Positions 28,088 to 35,520 of a stretch of DNA of 46,101 nt are shown here, piece by piece; position 1 is the first letter of the stretch, and each line of letters starts with the position of its first letter. The position numbers and the translations under genes are program-made. Under the pieces are notes generated by a model. The model did not search any database. It was not told where the DNA came from and saw only the letters and a list, made by a program, of their open reading frames with translations. This DNA is from Campylobacteraceae bacterium (GTDB lineage Bacteria; Campylobacterota; Campylobacteria; Campylobacterales; Arcobacteraceae). Location: NCBI GenBank assembly GCA_013215985.1, contig JABSOL010000005.1, positions 1 through 46,101 of the forward strand, read 5' to 3'.

Positions 28088-28531
28088 CTATTTATCAATA
28101 ATCATGGCTTTTAATTCTGCTTGTGCAACTAATTTGTCGTCAACATAAGCTTTACCATCAAGAACAATTAATGTTCCTCTTAATTTTAAAATTTCTACTT
28201 TATAAACTAATCTATCACCTGGTTTAACTGGTGCTCTAAATTTAGCTTTATCAATACTCATAAAATAAATTACTTTATTTTCTAATTCTTCTTTTGAAAG
28301 GTCATTACTTTTAAGTGCAAGAATTCCACCAGCTTGAGCCATTCCTTCAAGAATCATAACACCAGGGTAAATTGGGTGTCCTGGAAAATGACCTGTAAAT
28401 GCAGGTTCAGAAATTGAAACATTTTTAAAAGCTTCAATTCTTTTTGCTTTTTCCATACTAGTAACTCTATCTACTAATAAAAATGGGTATCTATGAGGTA
28501 AAATCTCTTGTATTTCCATAATATCTAACAT
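28088..28531 (-). CDS. fabZ: 3-hydroxyacyl-ACP dehydratase FabZ
   Basis: Dehydrates 3-hydroxyacyl-ACP in fatty acid elongation, competing with LpxA for the same substrate. The 147-residue hot-dog protein begins [17 protein letters not shown]. It carries the catalytic signature [23 protein letters not shown], with the active-site His and Glu. AGGAT upstream of the ATG is a good ribosome binding site. It sits directly before lpxA, the classic pairing in Gram-negative bacteria. Confidence 0.97.
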   Translation of the reverse strand: MLDIMEIQEILPHRYPFLLVDRVTSMEKAKRIEAFKNVSISEPAFTGHFPGHPIYPGVMILEGMAQAGGILALKSNDLSKEELENKVIYFMSIDKAKFRAPVKPGDRLVYKVEILKLRGTLIVLDGKAYVDDKLVAQAELKAMIIDK

Positions 28532-28564
28532 ATTATTATCCTATGTATTTTTTTAACTTTTATT

Positions 28565-28593
28565 TTATCCAAATATTTATTAGCTTTGGATAA
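28565..28593 (-). terminator. Hairpin at the lpxB stop codon
   Basis: TTATCCAAA (28565-28573) and TTTGGATAA (28585-28593) form a 9-bp stem around the lpxB stop codon. On the minus strand it is followed by an A-rich stretch rather than Ts, so it may only attenuate between lpxB and fabZ. Confidence 0.3.
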
Positions 28594-29623
28594 TTCTAGC
28601 TACATTTAAAGAAGAACCATTTTTTAAATAATCTCTTAAGATTAAAGAATTCTTTAAAAACTCTTCTGTATTCATATTTTTATAATCATTAAATAAAGAA
28701 TTTACAGTAACCTCTTCTTGTAAAAATTCATTATGAATTTTATCTTTACCCATTTTATTGAAAAAGATATTAGCAAGTCCTACATAGGGTAGTTTAACGA
28801 AAGTTCTGCCTATAAAATAATCAAGTTTTTTGGCTATATATGAAAGAGTAAATGGTGTTCCAATAATTGCAGCTTCTAATGTTGCAGTTCCAGAGCAAAT
28901 GAAAGCATACTCTGCTTGAATTAATGACTCATGAGTATCATTAGAAATTGTAAAATCTTTAAGATCACCATAGGTTTTTTGTATATATTCTTTATCAAAC
29001 TTAGAAGGAATAACTAAAACATACTCTTTATTTGGAATTTTTTTAATCAATTCTTTAAATATAGGCATTAAATTTGTAATTTCTGTTTTTCGTGAACCTG
29101 GCATAAAAACTATTTTTCCAGATTCTATATATTCTTTTTTAAAAACAGTAATTTCATCTAATAAAGGATGCCCTACATAAGATATTTTATCTTTTTGTGA
29201 ATAATAATCTTTCTCAAAAGGTAAAATTGAACATAATATATCACAAGCAGCTTCAATTTTTGGAATTCTTCCTTTTTTCCAAGCCCAAGCTTGAGGAAGA
29301 ATATAATATATGATTTCTTTTTCTGGGTATCTTTTTTTTATCTCTTTTGCAAGTGGTAAATTGAATCCAGAAGAATCCATAAGTAAAACTTTGTCTGCAT
29401 CTTTGGCCAAATCTGCCATTTCATCTTTTAATCTAAAGAAAAATGGTAGTTTTTTTAAAACATCAATAAATCCCATAACTGCTAATTGTTCTAAATCATA
29501 AGAAGCGGGACCTAATTCTTTATCAAATATCCCAAACATTTCTACATCAGATGAAAAATGTTTTTTAAGCTCTTTTAAGTGGATATTTGATGATGATTCC
29601 ATAGCGCAAACTAGAAGTTTCAT
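28580..29623 (-). CDS. lpxB: Lipid-A-disaccharide synthase LpxB
   Basis: Family 19 glycosyltransferase that joins UDP-2,3-diacylglucosamine and lipid X to form the lipid A disaccharide, peripheral on the inner membrane. Visible motifs are ESSSNIHLKELKK near the N-terminus, YYILPQAWAWKKGR, YVGHPLLDE, FMPGSRKTEI, and the C-terminal CSGTATLEAAIIGTPFTLSY that binds the nucleotide. Length is 347, slightly short of E. coli but normal here. Its start overlaps the queH stop by four bases (ATGA). Confidence 0.96.
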   Translation of the reverse strand: MKLLVCAMESSSNIHLKELKKHFSSDVEMFGIFDKELGPASYDLEQLAVMGFIDVLKKLPFFFRLKDEMADLAKDADKVLLMDSSGFNLPLAKEIKKRYPEKEIIYYILPQAWAWKKGRIPKIEAACDILCSILPFEKDYYSQKDKISYVGHPLLDEITVFKKEYIESGKIVFMPGSRKTEITNLMPIFKELIKKIPNKEYVLVIPSKFDKEYIQKTYGDLKDFTISNDTHESLIQAEYAFICSGTATLEAAIIGTPFTLSYIAKKLDYFIGRTFVKLPYVGLANIFFNKMGKDKIHNEFLQEEVTVNSLFNDYKNMNTEEFLKNSLILRDYLKNGSSLNVARIIQS

Positions 29624-30693
29624 ATTATGTCTTCTTTTACATCATCATAAATTTTTGCATCCATATGAATTTCATATTTTTCTTCAGATAATTTATCTAC
29701 TATAATAATAGGTGATAAACCATAAGGATTTTTTGTAATCTTTTGTCTTAAATTTAATTCTGCTTGAAAAGTAGGAGGACTATACATCATAGATTTTACA
29801 TTTCTATAATTTGTTCCTGCAATATCATTAAAAATATCAATTGAAATTAGTTTAATTTCATCTTTATTTAAATATGCAATATCATCTCTTTCATATTCGA
29901 TTCGACCAGATGTTTTTTTCTTACCTAAGTATGAATAACATAAAAAATATGAAGGTATTACTTCTTTTTTTATTTTTACCATAGCTGTTAATAATCTATA
30001 ATTTAAAAACTTTTGTTTAATAATTTTATATGGAATATTCTTTTTCTCTAAATCATCACGTTTGTGATATAACTCTAATCTACTCTCAATTGACTCAGGT
30101 AGAATTTGATTAGAAATAGGGTTAAACATTTCATCCATTATTTTATCTTGGTACTCTCTTTGAGGCTCTAGACCAAATAAACAACCACAGTAATTTTGTC
30201 TATAAAGTGAATGTTCTTTTACTTTTTGCCCTTGAATCATTTGTCCTTGACCAGCTCTATAATCTTTAAAAATGAATTCAACACCATGAAGTTTTTCTAA
30301 GTTAGCCCCAATTATTGCCAATTTATCTTGAGACTTTTTAGGTGAAATAAGAAGTGTTGATGTGAATTTATCATGTCCTAATTCTATTGCTTTAAGAACA
30401 GTATTTTCAAGTCTATCATCATAACAAACTGTACATCTATCTCCTTTTTCAGGTAAATGTTCAAGTCCTTTTACTTTTTTTAGCCAAGCTTCTAAATTAT
30501 ATGGACCTTCCAGTAATTCAATTCCTAATTTTTGGCATGAATAAGATACATCAAAATATCTTAATTGATATTCAGCATAAGGGTGAATGTTTGGATCATA
30601 AAAATAACCAACTAGAGTTTCGTCTGGGTATTCTTCTTGAATTCTTTCTAAAAAATAATGACTGTCTACAGAACAGCAAATATGTACTAACAA
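29620..30693 (-). CDS. queH: Epoxyqueuosine reductase QueH with a C-terminal extension
   Basis: Predicted cobalamin-independent epoxyqueuosine reductase (DUF208) for the last step of queuosine tRNA modification. Cys motifs expected for the metal and iron-sulfur sites are present: VHICCSVDS at residues 3-11, CTVCYDDR near 88 and YRQNYCGCLFG near 168. YFYDPNIHPYAEYQLR is also typical. At 357 residues it is much longer than the ~180-240 of a minimal QueH. The C-terminal ~170 residues, starting near RLELYHKRDDLEKKNIPYK, form an extra domain often present in Campylobacterota relatives, of unclear role. It overlaps lpxB by four bases. A TATAAT lies about 50 bases upstream. Confidence 0.9.
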   Translation of the reverse strand: MLVHICCSVDSHYFLERIQEEYPDETLVGYFYDPNIHPYAEYQLRYFDVSYSCQKLGIELLEGPYNLEAWLKKVKGLEHLPEKGDRCTVCYDDRLENTVLKAIELGHDKFTSTLLISPKKSQDKLAIIGANLEKLHGVEFIFKDYRAGQGQMIQGQKVKEHSLYRQNYCGCLFGLEPQREYQDKIMDEMFNPISNQILPESIESRLELYHKRDDLEKKNIPYKIIKQKFLNYRLLTAMVKIKKEVIPSYFLCYSYLGKKKTSGRIEYERDDIAYLNKDEIKLISIDIFNDIAGTNYRNVKSMMYSPPTFQAELNLRQKITKNPYGLSPIIIVDKLSEEKYEIHMDAKIYDDVKEDII

Positions 30694-30741
30694 ATTGAGC
30701 CTTTTTAATAGAAGTATTTTTACTTCGTTTTATTTACAAGT

Positions 30742-30747
30742 ATTATA
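30742..30747 (-). promoter_or_regulatory. Candidate -10 box of queH-lpxB
   Basis: A perfect TATAAT on the minus strand lies about 50 bases before the queH start in the divergent intergenic region shared with the small lipoprotein gene. Confidence 0.45.
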
Positions 30748-30781
30748 GTAAAATTCTAGACAATTTATATAAAGAGTAAAA

Positions 30782-31165
30782 ATGATTAAATATTTAAAGC
30801 TAGTTTTTATTATTTTTATATTTTCAGCTTGTTCTTCAAAACAAGTGAAAGTATCTAAAAGCGCCACTATTCTAATAAAAACACCAAATGTTAAATTTTA
30901 TGATATTGGTTTTATTAATAAATTTGAAGACTATATCCAAATTCAGATTTATTCAGTAGGAAATGTTATTTTAGATTTAAAACTATATAAAAATAGAGTT
31001 TGCAAGAGTACTTTTAAATGTATTACAAATAAAAAATTTAATAAAGAATTTTTCCATGAATCATATAAAAATGATTTTTTCAAAAAACTTTTAGAAAAGA
31101 ATGATAAAAATATTATTTTTAGAGATAAAGAGCATGGAATTTTAATTAAGATTAGAAAGAAGTAA
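30782..31165 (+). CDS. Small lipoprotein of unknown function
   Basis: A 127-residue protein with a lipoprotein signal peptide: LKLVFIIFIFSAC ends in a lipobox with Cys near residue 17, followed by SSKQ. The mature part is basic and includes ATILIKTPNVKFYDIGFINKFEDYIQIQIYSVGNVILDLKLYKNRVCKS, a likely beta-rich fold, and two further Cys (VCKSTFKC) that could form a disulfide. I do not recognise a functional family. It is monocistronic, divergent from queH, and ends in a terminator hairpin. Confidence 0.78.
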   Translation: MIKYLKLVFIIFIFSACSSKQVKVSKSATILIKTPNVKFYDIGFINKFEDYIQIQIYSVGNVILDLKLYKNRVCKSTFKCITNKKFNKEFFHESYKNDFFKKLLEKNDKNIIFRDKEHGILIKIRKK

Positions 31166-31187
31166 AAATATTTTTTACTTCTTTTTC
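31156..31187. terminator. Bidirectional terminator
   Basis: AAAGAAGTAAAAA and TTTTTTACTTCTTT form a stem of about 12 bp between the convergent lipoprotein and NDH-2-like genes, with a T-rich 3' side on the plus strand and an A-rich 5' side serving the minus strand. Confidence 0.75.
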
Positions 31188-31190
31188 TTA

Positions 31191-32396
31191 TTAAACTTTA
31201 TAAGATTTAAGTTTGTTATAACCAGCTTTTATTAATTTAAGAAGTGGTTTTCTATATGATGAAAATACGTATTTTTTAATTTCATAAGCAATTCTTCCTT
31301 CAACATGAACTAAATCATAAAGGTTACCAACTGCAAACTTTCCACCAAGAGCTATTAAAGTTCCTTCAAGTTTTGGGTCACATTTTATAAGTTTTTTCCC
31401 CTTGATATGATTTAAAATATTTTTACCTGCATTTGTTCCTGAAATTCTGGCGACTGTAACATTAGGAGGCATTAAATCACCTTTTAGATTTTTAATCTCT
31501 GCCATATCTCCAATAGCAAATATTTTTTCATCATTAGGACATTGTAAATATTCATTTACAATTATTTGACCTCTTCTATTTGTCTCTACATCTAAATGAG
31601 AAGTAATAGTAGAAGCTTCAATTCCACCTGTGAATATAATAAATGAATGATATATTTTAGTACCATTTGATAATACTAAATGGTTATCTGCACATTCTTG
31701 AAGTTTGGTATTAGTTATTACTTTAATTCCTAATGATTTAAGTCTTTTATGAGACATTGATATAAGTTTAGGGCTAAGACCTGGTAAAATAGTGTCTGAA
31801 GAACTTACAAGTGAGATATTAAGATTATCACAAGAGAAGTTCCCACGTTTAAAAAACATTTTAGAATTATATGCCATTTCAGCGGCAATTTCAACACCAG
31901 ATAAACCAGCACCAACAACTACAATATGAGTATCATCACATCTTTTTGCTTCATCTTGAATTTTTTTAAATAATTGATTCTCAAAACTTTGTTTAAAAAA
32001 CATAGCCCAGTTTAGTTTTTTAATATCATGAGCAGAATTTAGTCCAGGAATTTGTGGAGGAAAAAATGTTCTTGTACCTGCAGCCATAACTAAATAGTCA
32101 TATTCAACTATTTCTAACTCTTCTGTATAAATCTTTTTAGTCTTTTTATCTATTTTTTTTACATTTAAGTTTTTATATTCTAAATAATCATGATTAATTC
32201 CTAAACATAAAGTAGTTAAATCAATAGTAACATCTGCAATATTAGATTTATTTGCAATTAAATCATAAACTTCTGGTTGTAAATTATGGAAAGTTTGTTT
32301 ATCAATTAAAGTGATTTGTATATTTTTGTTTTTTGCCAATTCTCGTAGAGCGTAAATACCTGCATATCCACCTCCTATTATTACAACTTTTTCCAT
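31191..32396 (-). CDS. NAD(P)/FAD-dependent oxidoreductase, NDH-2 type
   Basis: Predicted type II NADH:quinone dehydrogenase-like flavoprotein, peripheral on the inner membrane. The N-terminal FAD motif is KVVIIGGGYAGIYALREL. The second Rossmann motif HIVVVGAGLSGVEIAAEMA (near residue 165) binds NAD(P)H. IFAIGDMAEI near residue 300 is the second FAD-binding site. LMPPNVTVARISGTNAGKNI resembles the quinone-side region of NDH-2, and the basic C-terminus (SSYRKPLLKLIKAGYNKLKSYKV) could bind membrane. Length is 401. A sulfide:quinone reductase is a less likely alternative, as I do not see its conserved cysteines. Confidence 0.87.
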   Translation of the reverse strand: MEKVVIIGGGYAGIYALRELAKNKNIQITLIDKQTFHNLQPEVYDLIANKSNIADVTIDLTTLCLGINHDYLEYKNLNVKKIDKKTKKIYTEELEIVEYDYLVMAAGTRTFFPPQIPGLNSAHDIKKLNWAMFFKQSFENQLFKKIQDEAKRCDDTHIVVVGAGLSGVEIAAEMAYNSKMFFKRGNFSCDNLNISLVSSSDTILPGLSPKLISMSHKRLKSLGIKVITNTKLQECADNHLVLSNGTKIYHSFIIFTGGIEASTITSHLDVETNRRGQIIVNEYLQCPNDEKIFAIGDMAEIKNLKGDLMPPNVTVARISGTNAGKNILNHIKGKKLIKCDPKLEGTLIALGGKFAVGNLYDLVHVEGRIAYEIKKYVFSSYRKPLLKLIKAGYNKLKSYKV

Positions 32397-32466
32397 AGAT
32401 TTAATCCTTTTCTCTTTTCTGGTTCATTAATCTTAATTTTATTATTAGTATTTACATCTTTATCAA

Positions 32467-32564
32467 TACAAAGATTTTATATCTTCTATATAGCTAGATT
32501 AAAATTTTTCCTTATTCTATACTTAGCTTTTTTAGGCTAATATAAAAATGCAAAAATCTTTGTA
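32467..32564. repeat. Widely spaced 12-bp inverted repeat
   Basis: TACAAAGATTTT (32467-32478) and AAAATCTTTGTA (32553-32564) are perfect complements 74 bases apart in the divergent region between the NDH-2-like gene and nfo. A smaller stem, TTAGC/GCTAA, lies between the arms (32523-32540). The role is unknown; it could be paired regulator sites or a small structured transcript. Confidence 0.35.
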
Positions 32565-32667
32565 TATTTATTTAAAAATGTATACAAATGATACTAAAAA
32601 TCAATTTATAAAAATAATCTTAACTTATTATTCTAATAAGTTTATATAATAAAAATAAGGAATTAAA

Positions 32668-33522
32668 ATGAAATATGTTGGAGCTCATGTAAGTGCTAGT
32701 GGAGGGGTTTATAATGCCTGTATTAACGCAAATGCTATTGGAGCCAAAGCATTTGCACTTTTTACTAAAAACCAAAGACAATGGAAAGTAAAAGATTTAG
32801 AAACAGATGTAATTGATAAGTGGTTTTTAGAATTAGAAAAAACTGGAGTTCAAACTAAGCATATTTTACCTCATGATTCCTATTTAATTAATTTAGGTCA
32901 TCCCCTAGTTGAAAATAGAGAAAAATCATTTGCTGCTTTTGTAGATGAAGTTCAAAGATGTGATATCTTAACTTTAGAAAAACTAAACTTTCACCCAGGA
33001 TCACATTTAAGAAAAATAAGCGAAGATGAGTGCTTAGATAATATTGCGGAGACTTTAAATAGAGTAATAGATGCAACTCCTAATTCAAAAGTAAAACTAA
33101 TTATTGAAAATACTGCAGGACAGGGTTCTAATATGGGATATAAGTTTGAGCACTTAGCACATATAATTGATAAAGTAGATGATAAAAGTAGAATGGGTGT
33201 ATGTATTGATACTTGTCATATGTTTACAGCAGGTTATGATATTAGAACTAGAGAAACTTATGATAAAACTTGGGGTGATTTTGACAAGATAGTTGGACGT
33301 GAGTATTTATTAGCTATGCACATTAATGATTCAAAACCTGAATTAGGAAGTAGAGTTGATAGACATGATTCTCTAGGTGAGGGTAAAATTGGTTGGGATG
33401 CATTTAAATTTATTATGAATGATGAAAGAATGGATGATATTCCTTTAATTTTAGAAACAATAAATGATGAAATCTGGCCAGAAGAAATAAAAGCTTTATA
33501 TGCTTTAGTTGGAAAAAATTAG
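32668..33522 (+). CDS. nfo: Endonuclease IV (AP endonuclease)
   Basis: Zinc-dependent TIM-barrel enzyme that cuts DNA 5' of abasic sites in base excision repair. The 284-residue protein begins [12 protein letters not shown]. Metal-binding segments are visible in order: [66 protein letters not shown] and LILET. AAGGAATTAAA before the ATG is a good ribosome binding site. It is a single gene on the plus strand. Confidence 0.97.
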   Translation: MKYVGAHVSASGGVYNACINANAIGAKAFALFTKNQRQWKVKDLETDVIDKWFLELEKTGVQTKHILPHDSYLINLGHPLVENREKSFAAFVDEVQRCDILTLEKLNFHPGSHLRKISEDECLDNIAETLNRVIDATPNSKVKLIIENTAGQGSNMGYKFEHLAHIIDKVDDKSRMGVCIDTCHMFTAGYDIRTRETYDKTWGDFDKIVGREYLLAMHINDSKPELGSRVDRHDSLGEGKIGWDAFKFIMNDERMDDIPLILETINDEIWPEEIKALYALVGKN

Positions 33523-33539
33523 AATATAAAATACTTAAA

Positions 33540-33597
33540 TTTTTCTATAAAAAAACTAATAATTTTTATAGAAAAAAGTATTATTTTATAGAAAAAA
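33540..33597. repeat. AT-rich inverted repeat after nfo
   Basis: TTTTTCTATAAAAA (33540-33553) and TTTTTATAGAAAAA (33563-33576) form a perfect 14-bp stem. A near copy, TTTTATAGAAAAAA, follows at 33585 and TTCTATAAA occurs again near 33611. It may end nfo transcription, although no T-run follows, or it may be a repeated operator. Confidence 0.5.
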
Positions 33598-33722
33598 TAA
33601 GAGATTTTCTTCTATAAATTTAAAATTCAAAATATTAATACTAAATATATAAATTTTAGAAGTCTTATAAAATTGACTATAAGTACATATTAATTACATT
33701 TTTAATGTTATTTTTATAATAT

Positions 33723-33755
33723 CTCACTTTAAACTCACTTACTTTTACTAAAATA
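33723..33755 (+). promoter_or_regulatory. Conserved direct-repeat element upstream of the first oppA
   Basis: CTCACTTTAAACTCACTT holds two CTCACT copies 11 bases apart (one helical turn), followed by ACTTTTACTAAAATAT. The same block occurs before the second oppA at nearly the same distance from its ATG. A TATAAT box lies just upstream at 33715. It is probably a regulator site or core promoter shared by both genes. Confidence 0.55.
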
Positions 33756-33782
33756 TTTCATAAACTATTTTAAAGGAATGGA

Positions 33783-35372
33783 ATGAAAATAAAAAATATG
33801 GCGAAAGCTACATTATTAGCATGTTTGTTGGCTACAAGCGCAAATGCAGCCCAAGAATTAGTAAGAGGTAATGGTGCAGAACCAGCAACTCTAGATCCTA
33901 CTTTAGGTGAGGGATCTTCTGGTACAAATGTTATGAGAGATTTATTTGAAGGTCTTATGACTATTGATTCTCAAGGAAAGGTAATTCTAGGTCAAGCTGA
34001 ATCTTATACTATTTCTGATGATAAAAAAACCTATATATTTAAAATCAGAAAAGATGCAAAATGGTCAAATGGAGATCCTGTAACTGCTAATGATTTTGAA
34101 TATGCATTTAAAAGAGGAATTAATCCCAAAACTGCAGCTAGATATTCTTGGTATTTTAAAATTCTTGGAATTAAAAATGGTGCAGATATTTTATCTGGGA
34201 AAAAAGATGTATCAACTTTAGGTGTAACATCATTAGATTCTAAAACATTAAAAATTACTTTAGGTTCTGCAATTCCATATTTTTTAATTGGATTATCTCA
34301 TATTACAACAGCACCAATTCCTAAAAAACTAGTTGAGAAATTTGGAAATGAGTGGACAAAACCTTCTAATATTATTTCAAATGGAGCTTATAAATTATCT
34401 CAATGGGTAGTTAATGAAAAAATTGTTGCTGTAAAAAATGATAATTATTATGGAGCTTCAAAAGTTCAAATTGATAAAGTTACATTCTTACCAATTTCTG
34501 ATGGAAGTACTGCATATAATAGATATCAAGCTGGTGAAATTGATTTTGTTGATTCATTACCATCTAATAAATATAAACATTTAATGAAAACTATTCCTAA
34601 TGAAGTTAAAATTTTAGAATTAATTGGAACATATTATTATGATTTAAATATGAGGAAAAAACCATTTGAGGATATTAGAGTAAGACGCGCATTATCATAT
34701 TCAATTAATAGAGAAATTATTGCTAAAAAAGTCTTAGGCACTGGTCAAAAACCTGCTTATTCTTTTACACCTGATAATATTTCTGGATTTACTCCTTTAG
34801 TTCCAGAATATGCAAAATGGTCACAAAAAGAAAGAGAAGAAAAAGCTTTAAAATTATTAAGTGAGGCAGGCTTTTCCAAATCACATCCTTTAAAATTTGA
34901 AATTTTATATAATACTAATGAATCACATAAAAGAGTCGCTTTAGCTATTTCATCTATGTGGAATAAAGTACTAAAAGGTGCAGTTAAAGTTACTTTAGTA
35001 AATCAAGAATGGAAAACATTTTTAGATGTTAAAAATGAAGGTAAATTTGAAGTGTCACGTTCTGGATGGACTGGAGATTATAATGAAGCTTCAACTATGT
35101 TAGATATTTTAACAAAAGGGCATTCATCTAATAACTCACATTATGATAATCCTTTGTATGATAAATTAATGAATGAAGCTAGAACTACTACTGGTGACAA
35201 AGCAAGAAATATCTTATACCAAAAAGTTAATTCAATGATTACTAGAGATATGCCAGTTATTCCTATCTACCAATATACTACAGCTAGATTAATTAAACCT
35301 TATGTTAAAGGTTTTCCAACAGTTAGTCCTTTAGGATTTATTTTAACAAAATATTTAAGTATTAAAAAATAG
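33783..35372 (+). CDS. oppA: Oligopeptide-binding protein OppA, copy 1
   Basis: Periplasmic solute-binding protein of the oligopeptide ABC transporter (SBP_bac_5 family). A signal peptide with likely cleavage at SANA-AQE opens the protein. The mature chain follows E. coli OppA closely: LVRGNGAEPATLDPTLGEG, RDLFEGL, AKWSNGDPVTANDFEYAFKRG, SNGAYKLSQWVVNEKIV and LVNQEWKTFLD. SGWTGDYNEASTML retains the Asp that binds the peptide amino terminus in OppA. It has no lipobox. Length is 529. It is followed by a hairpin and by a close paralogue of identical length; both precede oppBCDF. Confidence 0.95.
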   Translation: MKIKNMAKATLLACLLATSANAAQELVRGNGAEPATLDPTLGEGSSGTNVMRDLFEGLMTIDSQGKVILGQAESYTISDDKKTYIFKIRKDAKWSNGDPVTANDFEYAFKRGINPKTAARYSWYFKILGIKNGADILSGKKDVSTLGVTSLDSKTLKITLGSAIPYFLIGLSHITTAPIPKKLVEKFGNEWTKPSNIISNGAYKLSQWVVNEKIVAVKNDNYYGASKVQIDKVTFLPISDGSTAYNRYQAGEIDFVDSLPSNKYKHLMKTIPNEVKILELIGTYYYDLNMRKKPFEDIRVRRALSYSINREIIAKKVLGTGQKPAYSFTPDNISGFTPLVPEYAKWSQKEREEKALKLLSEAGFSKSHPLKFEILYNTNESHKRVALAISSMWNKVLKGAVKVTLVNQEWKTFLDVKNEGKFEVSRSGWTGDYNEASTMLDILTKGHSSNNSHYDNPLYDKLMNEARTTTGDKARNILYQKVNSMITRDMPVIPIYQYTTARLIKPYVKGFPTVSPLGFILTKYLSIKK

Positions 35373-35380
35373 TCTTAAGT

Positions 35381-35409
35381 AAACAGTTTTTCTTTAAGAA
35401 AAACTGTTT
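35381..35409 (+). terminator. Hairpin after the first oppA
   Basis: AAACAGTTTTTCTT and AAGAAAAACTGTTT form a 14-bp perfect inverted repeat nine bases after the oppA copy 1 stop. A similar structure follows copy 2. It probably limits read-through or protects the oppA 3' end. Confidence 0.65.
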
Positions 35410-35461
35410 AGATGATTATAATGAGGTATTAGTTATATAATTTATATATAACTTAAGAAAA

Positions 35462-35494
35462 CTCACTAAAAACTCACTTCATTTTACTAACATA
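35462..35494 (+). promoter_or_regulatory. Conserved direct-repeat element upstream of the second oppA
   Basis: CTCACTAAAAACTCACTT has two CTCACT copies with the same 11-base spacing as upstream of copy 1, followed by CATTTTACTAACATAT. A TATAAT (35495-35500) lies directly after, 21 bases before the oppA ATG. The element is therefore part of the duplicated unit. Confidence 0.55.
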
Positions 35495-35520
35495 TATAAT
35501 ATATTAAAACGGAGGAAACA

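Noticed and set aside
31191-32396. Sulfide:quinone oxidoreductase
   Set aside because: The dinucleotide-binding motifs fit, but I do not see the conserved redox Cys pattern of SQR, and the overall pattern fits NDH-2 better.
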